From assembly GCA_020852355.1 (NCBI GenBank), contig JADZBA010000012.1, forward strand, positions 1-55,982: a stretch of DNA of 55,982 nt, in the 5' to 3' direction. Position 1 is the first letter of the stretch, and each line of letters opens with the position of its first letter. The notes beneath the pieces were generated by a model that saw nothing but the letters and a program-made list of their open reading frames with translations, did no database searches and was not told where the DNA came from. This DNA is from Alphaproteobacteria bacterium. GTDB lineage: Bacteria; Pseudomonadota; Alphaproteobacteria; ATCC43930; Allostellaceae. Shown in pieces: positions 32,283-40,927 of the stretch. A program made the translations under genes and the position numbers.

Positions 32283-33779
32283 ATGCCCCGCGCCCCGAGC
32301 CAGCTGTTCGACCGCATCTCGCCGCTGCTGCCGGACAGCGGGGCGAGCCTGCCCGATCCCTTCGTCTACGACCTGTCGCCGGGGGCCCTGCGCCGCAAGG
32401 TGGTCGCCTGGGCGGCCAAGCGCTACGTCGACATGCTCTACGTGACCGGCCTCGACCAGCCGACCGCCGACCGGCATTTCCGCATCCGCGCGGCCGGCCT
32501 GTCGGGCGATCTCGGCAGCGAGCCGGACGGCAAGGTGCTGCAGGCGGAGGTCGACGCGGCCTGGAAGGCCGGGCACATCACCGTCACGGCCGACGACTCC
32601 GAGCGGCGTGTCACGGTCCGCTGGGACGATCCGGCCTTCGGCGCCCCGGCCATCGGCCGGGCCATCGCGCGGCCGGGCTACGGCGGCATCGTGCTCGGCC
32701 CGCACGCGGCACCGGCGTTCGATCCGGCGCCGATCGCCCGGCCGGCGCGCCCGGCCGGCGCCTGGCCGCTCGGCGATGGCGGCGCCGTGCCCGGCCGCAA
32801 CCGCGGGCCGGCGGAGCTGGAGCAGGCGATCGAGCGGCTGTTCCAGACCTCGGCCGGCGTCTACGGCGTCCTCGTCGCCCGGCCCGACGGCGTCGTCGCC
32901 GAACGCTACGGGGTGGCCGGCGGCCCGGACCGGCCGACGCCGAGCTGGTCGATGACCAAGGCGATCACCGCGACCGTGCTGGCGCGCATGCTGCACGAGG
33001 GGTGGATCGCCTCGGTCTACGACCCGGCGCCCGCGCCGATGTGGCGCGATCCACGCGCGATCCAGCGCCTCGTGACCCTCGACGACCTGATGCGCATGCG
33101 CTCGGGCCTCGCCTTTCCTGCCGTCGACGGCGAGGGCCGGAGCCGCGTCGTCTTCGAGAACAGCTTCGTCTACTACGACGGCGAGGACGCCTTCGCGACG
33201 GCCCAGCGTGCGATCGTCGCGACCCGGCCGGGCTCGGTCTTCCGCTACATCAACACCGGCGTCAACGTCATCGGCGCGATCATCCGCGACCGCATCGAGG
33301 CGCGCGGGCTGCCCTACCACCAGACGGTCTACGGCCTGCTGGCCGACCGCATCGGCATGACCAGCTACCAGCACTCGGCCGACCGCTTCGGCAACTTCGT
33401 GGCCTCGGGCTCGGGTGCGGCCGTGCTGCGCGACTACGCGCGCCTCGGCGTTCTCTATCTCCAGGACGGCGTATGGAACGGCGAGCGCCTGCTGCCCGAG
33501 GGGTGGGTCGACTATGCCCTGACGCCGACCCATGTCGGCTCGCACTACGCCGCCTGCTTCCGCACCAATCTCGACCGCATGTTCCCGAGCCTGCCGACCG
33601 ACGCCGCCTGGGCGTCGGGGGCCTCCGATCAGAAGGTCATCATCCTGCGCGGCCACCGGCTGGTGATCGCCGTCGCCAACGAGACCGACCACCCGCTCGA
33701 CCTCGCGGCGCTGGACGGGGTCGGGGCGGCGGCGATCGCGACGGTGCCGGGCGCGGCGCAGCGGATAGCGGCGGAGTAG
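32283..33779 (+). CDS. Serine hydrolase of the beta-lactamase/class C (esterase-like) family
   Basis: The 498-residue protein has an N-terminal region of about 175 residues before a beta-lactamase-fold domain. The catalytic Ser-x-x-Lys is SMTK at residues 223-226 (PSWSMTKAITATVLARML), the second-motif tyrosine is in FRYINTGVNVIG, and a late GASDQKVIILRGHRLVIAVAN strand region stands where HTG-type motifs occur. No signal peptide is evident, so it is likely cytoplasmic. Relatives are esterases, D-amino-acid amidases and 6-aminohexanoate-dimer (nylon oligomer) hydrolases. It precedes the HyuAB-fusion gene by about 260 bases on the same strand and may act on an amide or ester in the same pathway. 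Confidence 0.83.
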   Translation: MPRAPSQLFDRISPLLPDSGASLPDPFVYDLSPGALRRKVVAWAAKRYVDMLYVTGLDQPTADRHFRIRAAGLSGDLGSEPDGKVLQAEVDAAWKAGHITVTADDSERRVTVRWDDPAFGAPAIGRAIARPGYGGIVLGPHAAPAFDPAPIARPARPAGAWPLGDGGAVPGRNRGPAELEQAIERLFQTSAGVYGVLVARPDGVVAERYGVAGGPDRPTPSWSMTKAITATVLARMLHEGWIASVYDPAPAPMWRDPRAIQRLVTLDDLMRMRSGLAFPAVDGEGRSRVVFENSFVYYDGEDAFATAQRAIVATRPGSVFRYINTGVNVIGAIIRDRIEARGLPYHQTVYGLLADRIGMTSYQHSADRFGNFVASGSGAAVLRDYARLGVLYLQDGVWNGERLLPEGWVDYALTPTHVGSHYAACFRTNLDRMFPSLPTDAAWASGASDQKVIILRGHRLVIAVANETDHPLDLAALDGVGAAAIATVPGAAQRIAAE

Positions 33780-33789
33780 CGAGCCCCCT

Positions 33790-33882
33790 CTACGTCAGAG
33801 CCCCCGCCCAGTAGAGGGCGGCGAGCACGGCGCAGATCACGGCGAGGCTCTTCGCCAGGGTCTCGAGATGCTCGTGCAGCAT
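33790..33882 (-). CDS. Very small single-helix membrane protein (paralogue of the one at 30869)
   Basis: A 30-codon frame encodes MLHEHLETLAKSLAV followed by a hydrophobic run ending ALYWAGALT. It matches the small protein at 30869-30967 in size, in a polar N-terminus, in the A-K-(G/S)-(I/L)-A entry to the helix and in the ALYW-x-G-x-L end. It lies on the minus strand between two plus-strand genes, 11 bases from the serine hydrolase stop. The start ATG at 33882 has no strong ribosome binding site. Function unknown; similarity between two separate loci is the main reason to accept it. Confidence 0.48.
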   Translation of the reverse strand: MLHEHLETLAKSLAVICAVLAALYWAGALT

Positions 33883-33909
33883 GGTGCCATGTTCGCCGCC
33901 GGCCGGCTG

Positions 33910-33933
33910 CCGGCAACCGAGAAAAATTGCCGG
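33910..33933. repeat. Inverted repeat in the hyuAB upstream region
   Basis: CCGGCAA and TTGCCGG form 7-bp arms around a 10-base A-rich loop. The site lies between the minus-strand small membrane-protein gene and the plus-strand hyuAB fusion, where an operator or a hairpin could act on either. Nothing more specific is visible. Confidence 0.35.
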
Positions 33934-34038
33934 TCGACCCCGAGCGCCGTTTGTGCGCCGGATTGACGCGCGGCGCCCGTGCGTTGTCTCCTGGCAGCGA
34001 ACGTGCATGGACCGCGCGTCCCACGGAGTCGCCCTGCC

Positions 34039-37000
34039 ATGACCGCTGCCCGCTATCGCCTGGGATTCGACATCGGCGGAACCTTCACCGATTTCGTCCT
34101 GCTGGATGACGAGACGCGGGCCGTGCGCCTGCACAAGTGCCTGACGACGCCGCAGGATCCGGCCGAGGGTGCGCTGCAGGGCATCCGGGCGATCACGGCG
34201 GAGGCGGGCATCGCGCCGGACGAGATCGGCGAGCTGCTGCACGGCACGACGCTGGTCACCAACGCGATCATCGAGCGGCGCGGTGCGAGGCTCGGGCTGA
34301 TCACGACCAAGGGTTTCCGCGACAATCTGGAGTTCGGGATCGAGCAGCGCTACGACATCTACGACCTGTTCCTGCGCTTTCCCGACCCGCTGGTGCCGCG
34401 CCGACACCGCCGCGAGGTCGCCGAGCGGGTCGCCTATGACGGCCGGGTCGTGGTGCCGCTCGACGAGGCGGCCGTGCGCGAGGAAGGGGCGCGCCTGGTC
34501 GCCGAGGGCTGCACCGCCGTCGCGGTCTGCTTCCTGCACTCCTACGCGAACGCCGCCCACGAGCAGGCGGCCGGCCGCATCCTGCGCGCGGCCTTCCCGC
34601 AGCTCGCCGTCAGCCTGTCCTGCGAAGTCGCGCCCGAGATCCGCGAATACGACCGCTGCGCGACCACCTGCGCCAACGCCTTCGTGCAGCCGCTGATGAG
34701 CCGCTACATCGGCCGTCTCGGCGACGAGCTGGCGGCCCTCGGCTTCACCGGCGCGCTGCGGCTGATGCAGTCCGACGGCGGCCTCTGCGCACCGGAGGTC
34801 GCCCAGGCCTTCCCGATCCGCCTGCTCGAATCGGGGCCGGCCGGTGGCGCATTGGCGACCGTGCTGTTCGCCCGCGAGGCCGGGCTGCCGGACGCGCTCG
34901 CCTTCGACATGGGCGGCACCACGGCCAAGTCCTGCCTCATCGAGAACGGCCGCGCCGAAGTGGCGCCGATGATGGAGGCGGCCCGCGTCCACCGCTTCAA
35001 GCGCGGCTCGGGGCTGCCGATCAAGACGCCGGTCGTCGACATGATCGAGATCGGCGCGGGCGGCGGCTCGATCGCCAGCGTCGACGAGACGGGTCTCCTC
35101 AAGGTCGGCCCCGGCTCGGCCGGGGCGGAACCGGGCCCCGCCTGCTACGGCCGCGGCGGCACGGAAGCCACCGTGACCGACGCCAACCTGCTGCTCGGCT
35201 ACTATGACCCGGGGTTCTTCCTGGGCGGCGCCATGACCCTCGACAAGGCGGCGGCCGAGGCGGCGCTGGCGCGTCTGGGCGCCCGGCTCGGCCTGTCGGC
35301 GATCGAGACCGCCTGGGGCATCCACGCCATCGTCTGCGAGACGATGGCCTCCTCGACGCGCGTCCATCTCGTCGAGAAGGGGCGCGATCCGCGGCGCTAC
35401 GCCATGGTCGGCTTCGGCGGCGCCGGGCCGGCCCATGCCGCGCGCGTCGCCCGCATCCTCGGCGTCGGCGAGGTCCTGGTGCCGCCCGCCTCGGGCGCCG
35501 CCTCGGCCCTCGGCTTCCTCGCGGCACCGCTGGCCTACGAGCAGGTGCGCTCGTCGCTGACCCGGCTCGCCGAGGACACCGACTGGGCGACGGTCAACGG
35601 CACCTTCGCCGCGCTGGAGGCGGAAGCCCGCGCGAAGCTGCGCGCGGCCGGCGTCGACGACGCCGCGGTCGCCGTGGAGCGCACGGCCGAGATGCGCCTC
35701 GTCGGGCAGCTCCATCAGATCGTGGTGGCGCTGCCGGACGGGCCGCTGTCGGCCGCCCGGCTGCCGGAGATCCGCGAGGCCTTCGCCCGCACCTACCAGC
35801 GCCTCTACACCCGCGTCGTCGAGGGCGTGGACATCGAGCTGCTGTCCTTCCGCGTGCGCGTCGCCGGCCCGCAGCCGGAGGTCGGCCTGTCCGGCGCGGT
35901 CGCCGGCGGCGACGGGGCCGGCAGCTCGCTCAAGGGGCATCGCCGCGCCTGGTTCGACGGCAGCTCCTACGACTGCCCGGTCCACGACCGCTACCGGCTG
36001 CGACCGGGCGACACCATCGCCGGCCCGGCGATCGTCGAGGAGCGCGAGGCGACGACGGTGGTGGCGCCGGGCGACGTGCTGACGGTCGACGGCGTCCTCA
36101 ACCTGCGCATCCGCATCGGCGCCACCGCCGCGCCGGCCGCCCTCGTCACGGCGGGGATGACGCTGGCGGAGGCCAAGGCGCGCATCGAGGCCGATCCGAT
36201 CGCGCTGGAGATCATGTGGTCGCGCCTCATCTCCATCGTCGAGGAGATGTGGCAGACGGTGGTGCGCACCGCCTATTCGCTGATCATCGCCGAGGCGCAG
36301 GACTTCGCGAACGAGCTGCTCGACCCGCGCGGCAACCCGCTCGCCCACTCGCCCAGGGCCATGCCGCTCTTCAACCTGACCCTGACGCGCTGCGTGAAGG
36401 CGCTGCTGGAGGAGTTCCCGGCCGAGACGCTGAAGCCGGGCGACGTGCTGGTGACCAACGATCCGTGGCTGTGCGCCGGCCATCTCTTCGACATCGCCCT
36501 GGTGACGCCGGTCTTCCGCGGCGGGCGGGTCGTGGCGCTGATGGCCACCGTCGGGCACGTCAGCGACATCGGCGGCGTCAAGGACCCGATGAGCGCGCGG
36601 GAGAGCTACGACGAGGGCATCCTCGTCCCGCCGATGAAGATCTACGACGCCGGCAGGTCCGACCGCTCGATCTGGAAGATGCTGGGCGCCAACGTGCGCA
36701 ACCCCGACCAGGTGCTGGGCGACATCCAGTCGCTGATCACCGCCAACGCGCTGGGCGCCGAGCGTCTGCTCGCCTTCATGGCCGAGTACGGGCTGGAGGA
36801 CCTGGAGGCGCTGGCCGTGGTCGTGCAGGGCCGCAGCGAGGCTGCGACGCGCGCGGCGATCCGTGCCGTGCCGGACGGCATCTACGAGAGCGTCGTCGAG
36901 AACCGCATCCTGGGCGAGGTCCTGCGCTACCCCGTGCGCGTCCACAAGAACGGCGACGACCTGCTCGTCGAGCACTACGACACGCCGCGACAGCTTCCCC

Positions 37001-37938
37001 GCGGCGGCGTCAACTGCGTGATGAACGTCACCGCCGGCCATTCCAGCTACCCGCTGAAATGCATGCTGACGCCGACCATCCGCGGCAATTCCGGGTGCTA
37101 CGTGCCGATCGCGGTAACGGCGCCCGAGGGCAGCGCGCTCAACTGCACGCGGCCGGCCTCGGTTGCGCACCGCACGCGCATCTCCTGGTTCATCGGCCCC
37201 AATCTCTACCGCGCCCTCGCGCCGGCGATCCCCGACAAGGTGCAGGCCTTCACCGGCATGCCGAAGTCGTTCCAGTTCTACGGGCGCAACACGCGCGGCC
37301 GCACCTCGGGCGATCATTTCTTCATGGGCGGCGGGCAGGGCGCCTCGTTCCATGGCGACGGCAAGTCCGGCCTGCTCTACCCGACGTCGGCGGCCAACAC
37401 CCCGGTCGAGCTGCTGGAGAGCCGCATGCCCGTCCTGATCCTGGAGAAGGCGATGGTGCCGGACACCGGCGGCCCCGGGCGCCATCGCGGCGGCCTCGGC
37501 CAGCGCATGCGCGCCCGCCGGCTCGACGGCGGCACCGACCCGATCCTGGTCGGGCTGGCGACGGACGGCCTGCCCGCCCAGCCGGAAGGGCTGTTCGGCG
37601 GCCGGCCGGGCGGCAAGGCGACGGCGCTGGTCCACGGGCCGGACGGCGCGCGGCCGCAGGACACCAGTGCCAGCGAGCTCGTCAGCCTGTTCGACGCCGA
37701 GACGGTCATCGAGGGCCAGATCGCCGGCGGCGCCGGCTTCGGGCCGCCGGCCGAGCGCGCGCTCGCGGCGATCGCCGCCGACCTGGAGGACGGCTACGTC
37801 ACGCCCGAAGGGGCGGCACGCGACTATGGCTGCGTGCTCGACGACGCCGGCCGCATCGACCCCGTCGCGACCGCCCGGCGGCGCGCCGACCTCGCAATCA
37901 CCGCCGGCCGCGAGGCGGCGGGCATCAGCGGAGACTGA
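34039..37938 (+). CDS. Fused hydantoinase A/B (5-oxoprolinase-like) ATP-dependent lactamase
   Basis: The 1299-residue protein joins HyuA and HyuB in one chain, as in eukaryotic-type 5-oxoprolinase. The HyuA half (residues about 1-690) has the actin-like ATPase phosphate motif RLGFDIGGTFTDFVLL, then ESGPAGGAL, AFDMGGTTAKSCLIENG and FGGAGPAHAARVA. The HyuB half starts near residue 707 (EADPIALEIMWSRLISIVEEM) and contains VTNDPWLCAGHLFDI, HVSDIGGV and PDTGGPGRHRGGLGQ. Family members open a lactam or hydantoin ring with ATP, through a phosphorylated intermediate; the exact substrate is unknown. It is followed after 2 bases by an ABC binding protein and looks like the head of an uptake/degradation operon. 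The start at 34039 is the first ATG giving the conserved opening. Confidence 0.92.
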   Translation: MTAARYRLGFDIGGTFTDFVLLDDETRAVRLHKCLTTPQDPAEGALQGIRAITAEAGIAPDEIGELLHGTTLVTNAIIERRGARLGLITTKGFRDNLEFGIEQRYDIYDLFLRFPDPLVPRRHRREVAERVAYDGRVVVPLDEAAVREEGARLVAEGCTAVAVCFLHSYANAAHEQAAGRILRAAFPQLAVSLSCEVAPEIREYDRCATTCANAFVQPLMSRYIGRLGDELAALGFTGALRLMQSDGGLCAPEVAQAFPIRLLESGPAGGALATVLFAREAGLPDALAFDMGGTTAKSCLIENGRAEVAPMMEAARVHRFKRGSGLPIKTPVVDMIEIGAGGGSIASVDETGLLKVGPGSAGAEPGPACYGRGGTEATVTDANLLLGYYDPGFFLGGAMTLDKAAAEAALARLGARLGLSAIETAWGIHAIVCETMASSTRVHLVEKGRDPRRYAMVGFGGAGPAHAARVARILGVGEVLVPPASGAASALGFLAAPLAYEQVRSSLTRLAEDTDWATVNGTFAALEAEARAKLRAAGVDDAAVAVERTAEMRLVGQLHQIVVALPDGPLSAARLPEIREAFARTYQRLYTRVVEGVDIELLSFRVRVAGPQPEVGLSGAVAGGDGAGSSLKGHRRAWFDGSSYDCPVHDRYRLRPGDTIAGPAIVEEREATTVVAPGDVLTVDGVLNLRIRIGATAAPAALVTAGMTLAEAKARIEADPIALEIMWSRLISIVEEMWQTVVRTAYSLIIAEAQDFANELLDPRGNPLAHSPRAMPLFNLTLTRCVKALLEEFPAETLKPGDVLVTNDPWLCAGHLFDIALVTPVFRGGRVVALMATVGHVSDIGGVKDPMSARESYDEGILVPPMKIYDAGRSDRSIWKMLGANVRNPDQVLGDIQSLITANALGAERLLAFMAEYGLEDLEALAVVVQGRSEAATRAAIRAVPDGIYESVVENRILGEVLRYPVRVHKNGDDLLVEHYDTPRQLPRGGVNCVMNVTAGHSSYPLKCMLTPTIRGNSGCYVPIAVTAPEGSALNCTRPASVAHRTRISWFIGPNLYRALAPAIPDKVQAFTGMPKSFQFYGRNTRGRTSGDHFFMGGGQGASFHGDGKSGLLYPTSAANTPVELLESRMPVLILEKAMVPDTGGPGRHRGGLGQRMRARRLDGGTDPILVGLATDGLPAQPEGLFGGRPGGKATALVHGPDGARPQDTSASELVSLFDAETVIEGQIAGGAGFGPPAERALAAIAADLEDGYVTPEGAARDYGCVLDDAGRIDPVATARRRADLAITAGREAAGISGD

Positions 37939-37940
37939 CG

Positions 37941-39533
37941 ATGACCCTGTTCACCTCCCGCCGTGCGGTCCTGAAGGGGGCGGCCGCCCTGTCCGCGCTG
38001 GCCCCGTCCATGAGCTGGTCGTTCGAGCGCGAGGGCGACCGCAAGGTGCTGGTCTTCTCCGGCGCCCAGGCGGTGCCGGTGCTCGACCCGCACGTGCGCT
38101 ACGACTGGTCGACGCGGATGATCCAGCAGTCCGTCTACGATGCGCTGACCAAGTACGTCGACAATCCCGCGCGGATCGTGCCGTGGCTCGCCGAGCGCTG
38201 GGAGACCTCGGCGGACGGGCTGACCTACACCTTCCACCTCGTGCGCAACGCGAAGTTCCACAACGGCGACCCCGTCGACGCCGAGGCGGTGCGCTTCTCC
38301 TTCGAGCGCGGGCTGAAGCTCAACGCCGGCATCGCCTGGATGCTGAAGGACTTCCTGAAGCCCGCGAACATCAAGGCGGTCGATGCCCACACCGTGACCT
38401 TCACGCTGGACCGGCCGTTCGGGCCGTTCCTCGCCTACGTGCCATGGTGGTACATCGTCAACCCGAAGCAGGTCATGGCCAACCAGGCCGACGGCGACCT
38501 CGGCCGCAAGTGGCTGACCGAGAACGAAGCGGGCTCCGGCCCGTTCAAGCTGCGCCGCTTCGACGGCAACGCGCTGATCCACATCGACACGGTGCCCGAC
38601 TACTGGAAGGGCTGGCCGATGGGCGAGGGCAAGCGGCTGGCCGGCATCATCTACCGCATCGTGCGCGAAGGTGCCCCGCGCAAGGCCGGCCTGCTGCGGC
38701 GCGAGATCGATTCGATCACCGGCGTCACGCCCGAGGACGTGGGCCAGCTCGAGAAGACGCCGGGCATCAAGCTCGAGAACCACGCGGGCTCGACGGCCTT
38801 CGGCATCAAGTTCAACTGCCAGAGCGGGCCGACCGCCGACCGCAACATGCGCAAGGCGATCTGCTACGCCTTCGACTACGACGCGTTGCTGTCCATCCAC
38901 AACGGCCTGGCGAAGCTGATGACCAGCCCGTTCCCGCAGAGCATCGTCGGCCATATCGACGTGCCGGACATGCCGCGCAAGAACCTCGACAAGGCGCGCG
39001 AGTTCCTGGCGAAGACGCAGTGGCCCAAGGGCGGCATCGAGCTCGAATACGTCCACGTCCAGGGGCTGGAGGATTCGCGCAAGATCGGCCTGGCGCTGCT
39101 CGACAGCCTGCGCGCGCTCGACATCAAGCTGAACATCGTCGGCCAGCCCTGGACCACCATGGTCAGCCGCGGCTCGAAGCCCGACACCGCGCCCAACATG
39201 ACCTCGGTCTACGTCACGCCGCTGGCCACCGATCCCGACACGGTCGCCTACCAGTATCACCGCGATTCCTGGGGCCTGTATTACGGCATGAGCCACTACG
39301 AGAATCCCGAGGTCTGGAAGATGATCGCCGACGCGCGCGGCGAGGTCGACCCGGCCAGGAGGACGGCGCTCTACGCCGAGATCCAGAAGCGCATCGTCGA
39401 CGACCAGCCCGAGCTGTTCGGCATGGTCGCCAACCGCCTCTGGGCGAACCGCGACTACGTGAAGGGGTTCACCTTCAGCCCGATCCGCTTCACCGGCGAG
39501 GTCGACTTCTACCCGATGCACATCGACGCGTGA
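37941..39533 (+). CDS. Peptide-type ABC transporter solute-binding protein (SBP family 5), Tat-exported
   Basis: The 530-residue protein begins with a twin-arginine signal (SRRAVLKGAAALSALAPSMS), so it is probably exported folded. The mature part has family 5 features: VLDPHVRYDWSTRMIQQSVYDAL, LTYTFHLVRNAKFHNGDPVDAEAVRFSFER and FGPFLAYVPWWYIVNPK. It starts 2 bases after the hyuAB fusion stop and so is almost certainly cotranscribed with it. It supplies substrate to the permeases at 39918 and 40928; a 384-base gap with a repeat separates them. This operon also has a second, unrelated-looking binding protein at 45364, with a Sec signal. Confidence 0.92.
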   Translation: MTLFTSRRAVLKGAAALSALAPSMSWSFEREGDRKVLVFSGAQAVPVLDPHVRYDWSTRMIQQSVYDALTKYVDNPARIVPWLAERWETSADGLTYTFHLVRNAKFHNGDPVDAEAVRFSFERGLKLNAGIAWMLKDFLKPANIKAVDAHTVTFTLDRPFGPFLAYVPWWYIVNPKQVMANQADGDLGRKWLTENEAGSGPFKLRRFDGNALIHIDTVPDYWKGWPMGEGKRLAGIIYRIVREGAPRKAGLLRREIDSITGVTPEDVGQLEKTPGIKLENHAGSTAFGIKFNCQSGPTADRNMRKAICYAFDYDALLSIHNGLAKLMTSPFPQSIVGHIDVPDMPRKNLDKAREFLAKTQWPKGGIELEYVHVQGLEDSRKIGLALLDSLRALDIKLNIVGQPWTTMVSRGSKPDTAPNMTSVYVTPLATDPDTVAYQYHRDSWGLYYGMSHYENPEVWKMIADARGEVDPARRTALYAEIQKRIVDDQPELFGMVANRLWANRDYVKGFTFSPIRFTGEVDFYPMHIDA

Positions 39534-39917
39534 GGGAGGAGTGGTCGCGGGATCGATCCTCTTGAGCAGATCGATATTTCCTCATCCCGAGCCTGCCTTG
39601 AACGTCGACCGGTATGCGCCGGACGTGGAGGCGTGCTCCCTCTCCGCCCTTCAGGGCGGAGAGGGTCGGGGTGAGGTGGGCGCCGCGTGCGCGGCGCATA
39701 TGAATCCTGGTGACCGAAGCCGGATGCGGTGGCGCCGCCCACCTCACCCTCCCCACCGCTGGGCGGCGGGTCCCCTCCCTCTCCGCCCTGAAGGGCGGAG
39801 AGGGCGCAAGTGTGGCACCGGCCCCTTTCTCCAATCGTGGTGCGCGCCCGCGCCCTGGTCGTCTCAGGGTGAGGATCTGATCGCGGTGCGGGTTGCTGGC
39901 GTCGGCCCACCGCTTCC
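39534..39917. other. Intergenic gap between binding-protein and permease genes
   Basis: These 384 bases contain the BIME-like repeat described at 39638-39804 and no credible gene. Frames crossing it translate to the kind of Leu-Thr-Pro-Thr-Leu-Ser-type peptide produced by such repeats. The remaining flanks (39534-39637 and 39805-39917) show no clear promoter; the downstream permease ATG at 39918 lacks a strong ribosome binding site. Confidence 0.7.
39638..39804. repeat. BIME-like extragenic palindromic repeat
   Basis: Two copies of a 28-base hairpin, with 13-bp arms CCCTCTCCGCCCT and AGGGCGGAGAGGG around a 2-base loop, lie at 39638-39665 and 39777-39804. The second copy is the exact reverse complement of the first (loop TC versus GA). 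Between them, GGGTGAGGTGGGCG at 39669-39682 pairs with CGCCCACCTCACCC at 39736-39749, so the whole 167-base element is a large nested inverted repeat. Elements of this style are common in alphaproteobacterial intergenic DNA and are usually thought to be REP/BIME- or MITE-derived. It could fold in the mRNA between two transporter genes. Confidence 0.8.
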
Positions 39918-40925
39918 ATGCTGATCTACGTCATCCGGCGCATCGGTCTGGCGGCGCTGATGCTGTTCGGGCTGGTCTGCATCACCTTCACCATCGCCAA
40001 CGTGGCACCCTCCGATCCCGCGGCACTCGCCGCCGGACCGGACGCCAGCCGCTCGCAGATCGAGCAGGCGCGCCGCGACTACGGGCTCGACAAGCCGCTG
40101 CCCGAGCAGTTCCTGCGCTACGTCTCCGATCTCGCCCAGGGCAGGTTCGGGCGGTCGGTCGCGACCGGCCGCGACGTCGGCACCGACCTCGCGCGCTACT
40201 TCCCGGCGACGCTGGAGCTGTGCGTGCTGGCGATGCTGACGGGCGTGCTGGTCGGGCTGCCGCTCGGCATGCTGTCCGCCCTGCACAAGGACGGGCCGAT
40301 CGACCATGTCACGCGCATCTTCGCGGTCTCCGGCATCGCCCTGCCGCCCTTCTGGTTCGGCCTCCTGCTGCAGCTCCTGATCGCGACCTGGCTCGGCTGG
40401 CTGCCGACCAGCGGCCGGCTGTCGGTGGTGACGGAGCCGCCCGACCCGATCACCGGGCTGCTGCTGCTCGATGCGCTGCTGCGCGGGCAGGGCGGGATCT
40501 TCGTCGAGGGTCTCACCTACATGATCCTGCCGGCCCTCGTGCTGTCCTTCCCATGCCTCGCCTCGATCCTGCGCGTGAACCGCAGCGAGATGGTCGAGGC
40601 CCTGCGCGCGGACTACGTCGTCTCGGCGCGCGCCCACGGCGTCACGCCCTGGCGCATCGTCGCGGTCCACGCGCTGAAGAACGCCATGCTGCCGACGCTC
40701 GCCATCATCGGCCTGCGCTGGGGCTGGATGATGAGCTCGACGGTGCTGGTCGAGACGGTGTTCGACTGGCCCGGCATCGGCCTCTACGCCGTCTCCTCGG
40801 CGATCTCCGGCGACTTCAAGCCGGTCATGGGCGTGACGATGATCGTCGGCGTCAACTTCATGATCGCCAACCTGCTGGTCGACCTGCTCTACGGGGTGCT
40901 CGACCCGCGCCTCAGGAGCGCGTGA
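39918..40925 (+). CDS. Peptide-type ABC transporter permease (DppB-like)
   Basis: The 335-residue protein has the DppB/OppB form: the first helix with ALMLFGLVCITFTIANVAPSDPA, the segment IEQARRDYGLDKPLPEQFLRY, and the EAA loop DYVVSARAHGVTPWRIVAVHALKNA. A C-terminal domain ends NLLVDLLYGVLDPRLRSA. About six membrane helices are visible. It begins the permease/ATPase part of the operon and is followed after 2 bases by the DppC-like permease. Unlike the other set (22204-23154), it belongs to the hyuAB-linked transporter. Confidence 0.92.
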   Translation: MLIYVIRRIGLAALMLFGLVCITFTIANVAPSDPAALAAGPDASRSQIEQARRDYGLDKPLPEQFLRYVSDLAQGRFGRSVATGRDVGTDLARYFPATLELCVLAMLTGVLVGLPLGMLSALHKDGPIDHVTRIFAVSGIALPPFWFGLLLQLLIATWLGWLPTSGRLSVVTEPPDPITGLLLLDALLRGQGGIFVEGLTYMILPALVLSFPCLASILRVNRSEMVEALRADYVVSARAHGVTPWRIVAVHALKNAMLPTLAIIGLRWGWMMSSTVLVETVFDWPGIGLYAVSSAISGDFKPVMGVTMIVGVNFMIANLLVDLLYGVLDPRLRSA

Positions 40926-40927
40926 GG

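Noticed and set aside
33790-37635. A 1281-codon minus-strand frame opposite hyuAB.
   Set aside because: Its translation is His/Arg/Asp/Gly-rich low-complexity sequence typical of the antisense of GC-rich genes; only its last 30 codons, kept as a microprotein, show a sensible composition.
39490-39924. Several 110-140-codon frames across the repeat.
   Set aside because: They are translations of the palindromic element and give the typical Pro-Thr-Leu-Ser-Ala-Leu-type peptide of such repeats.
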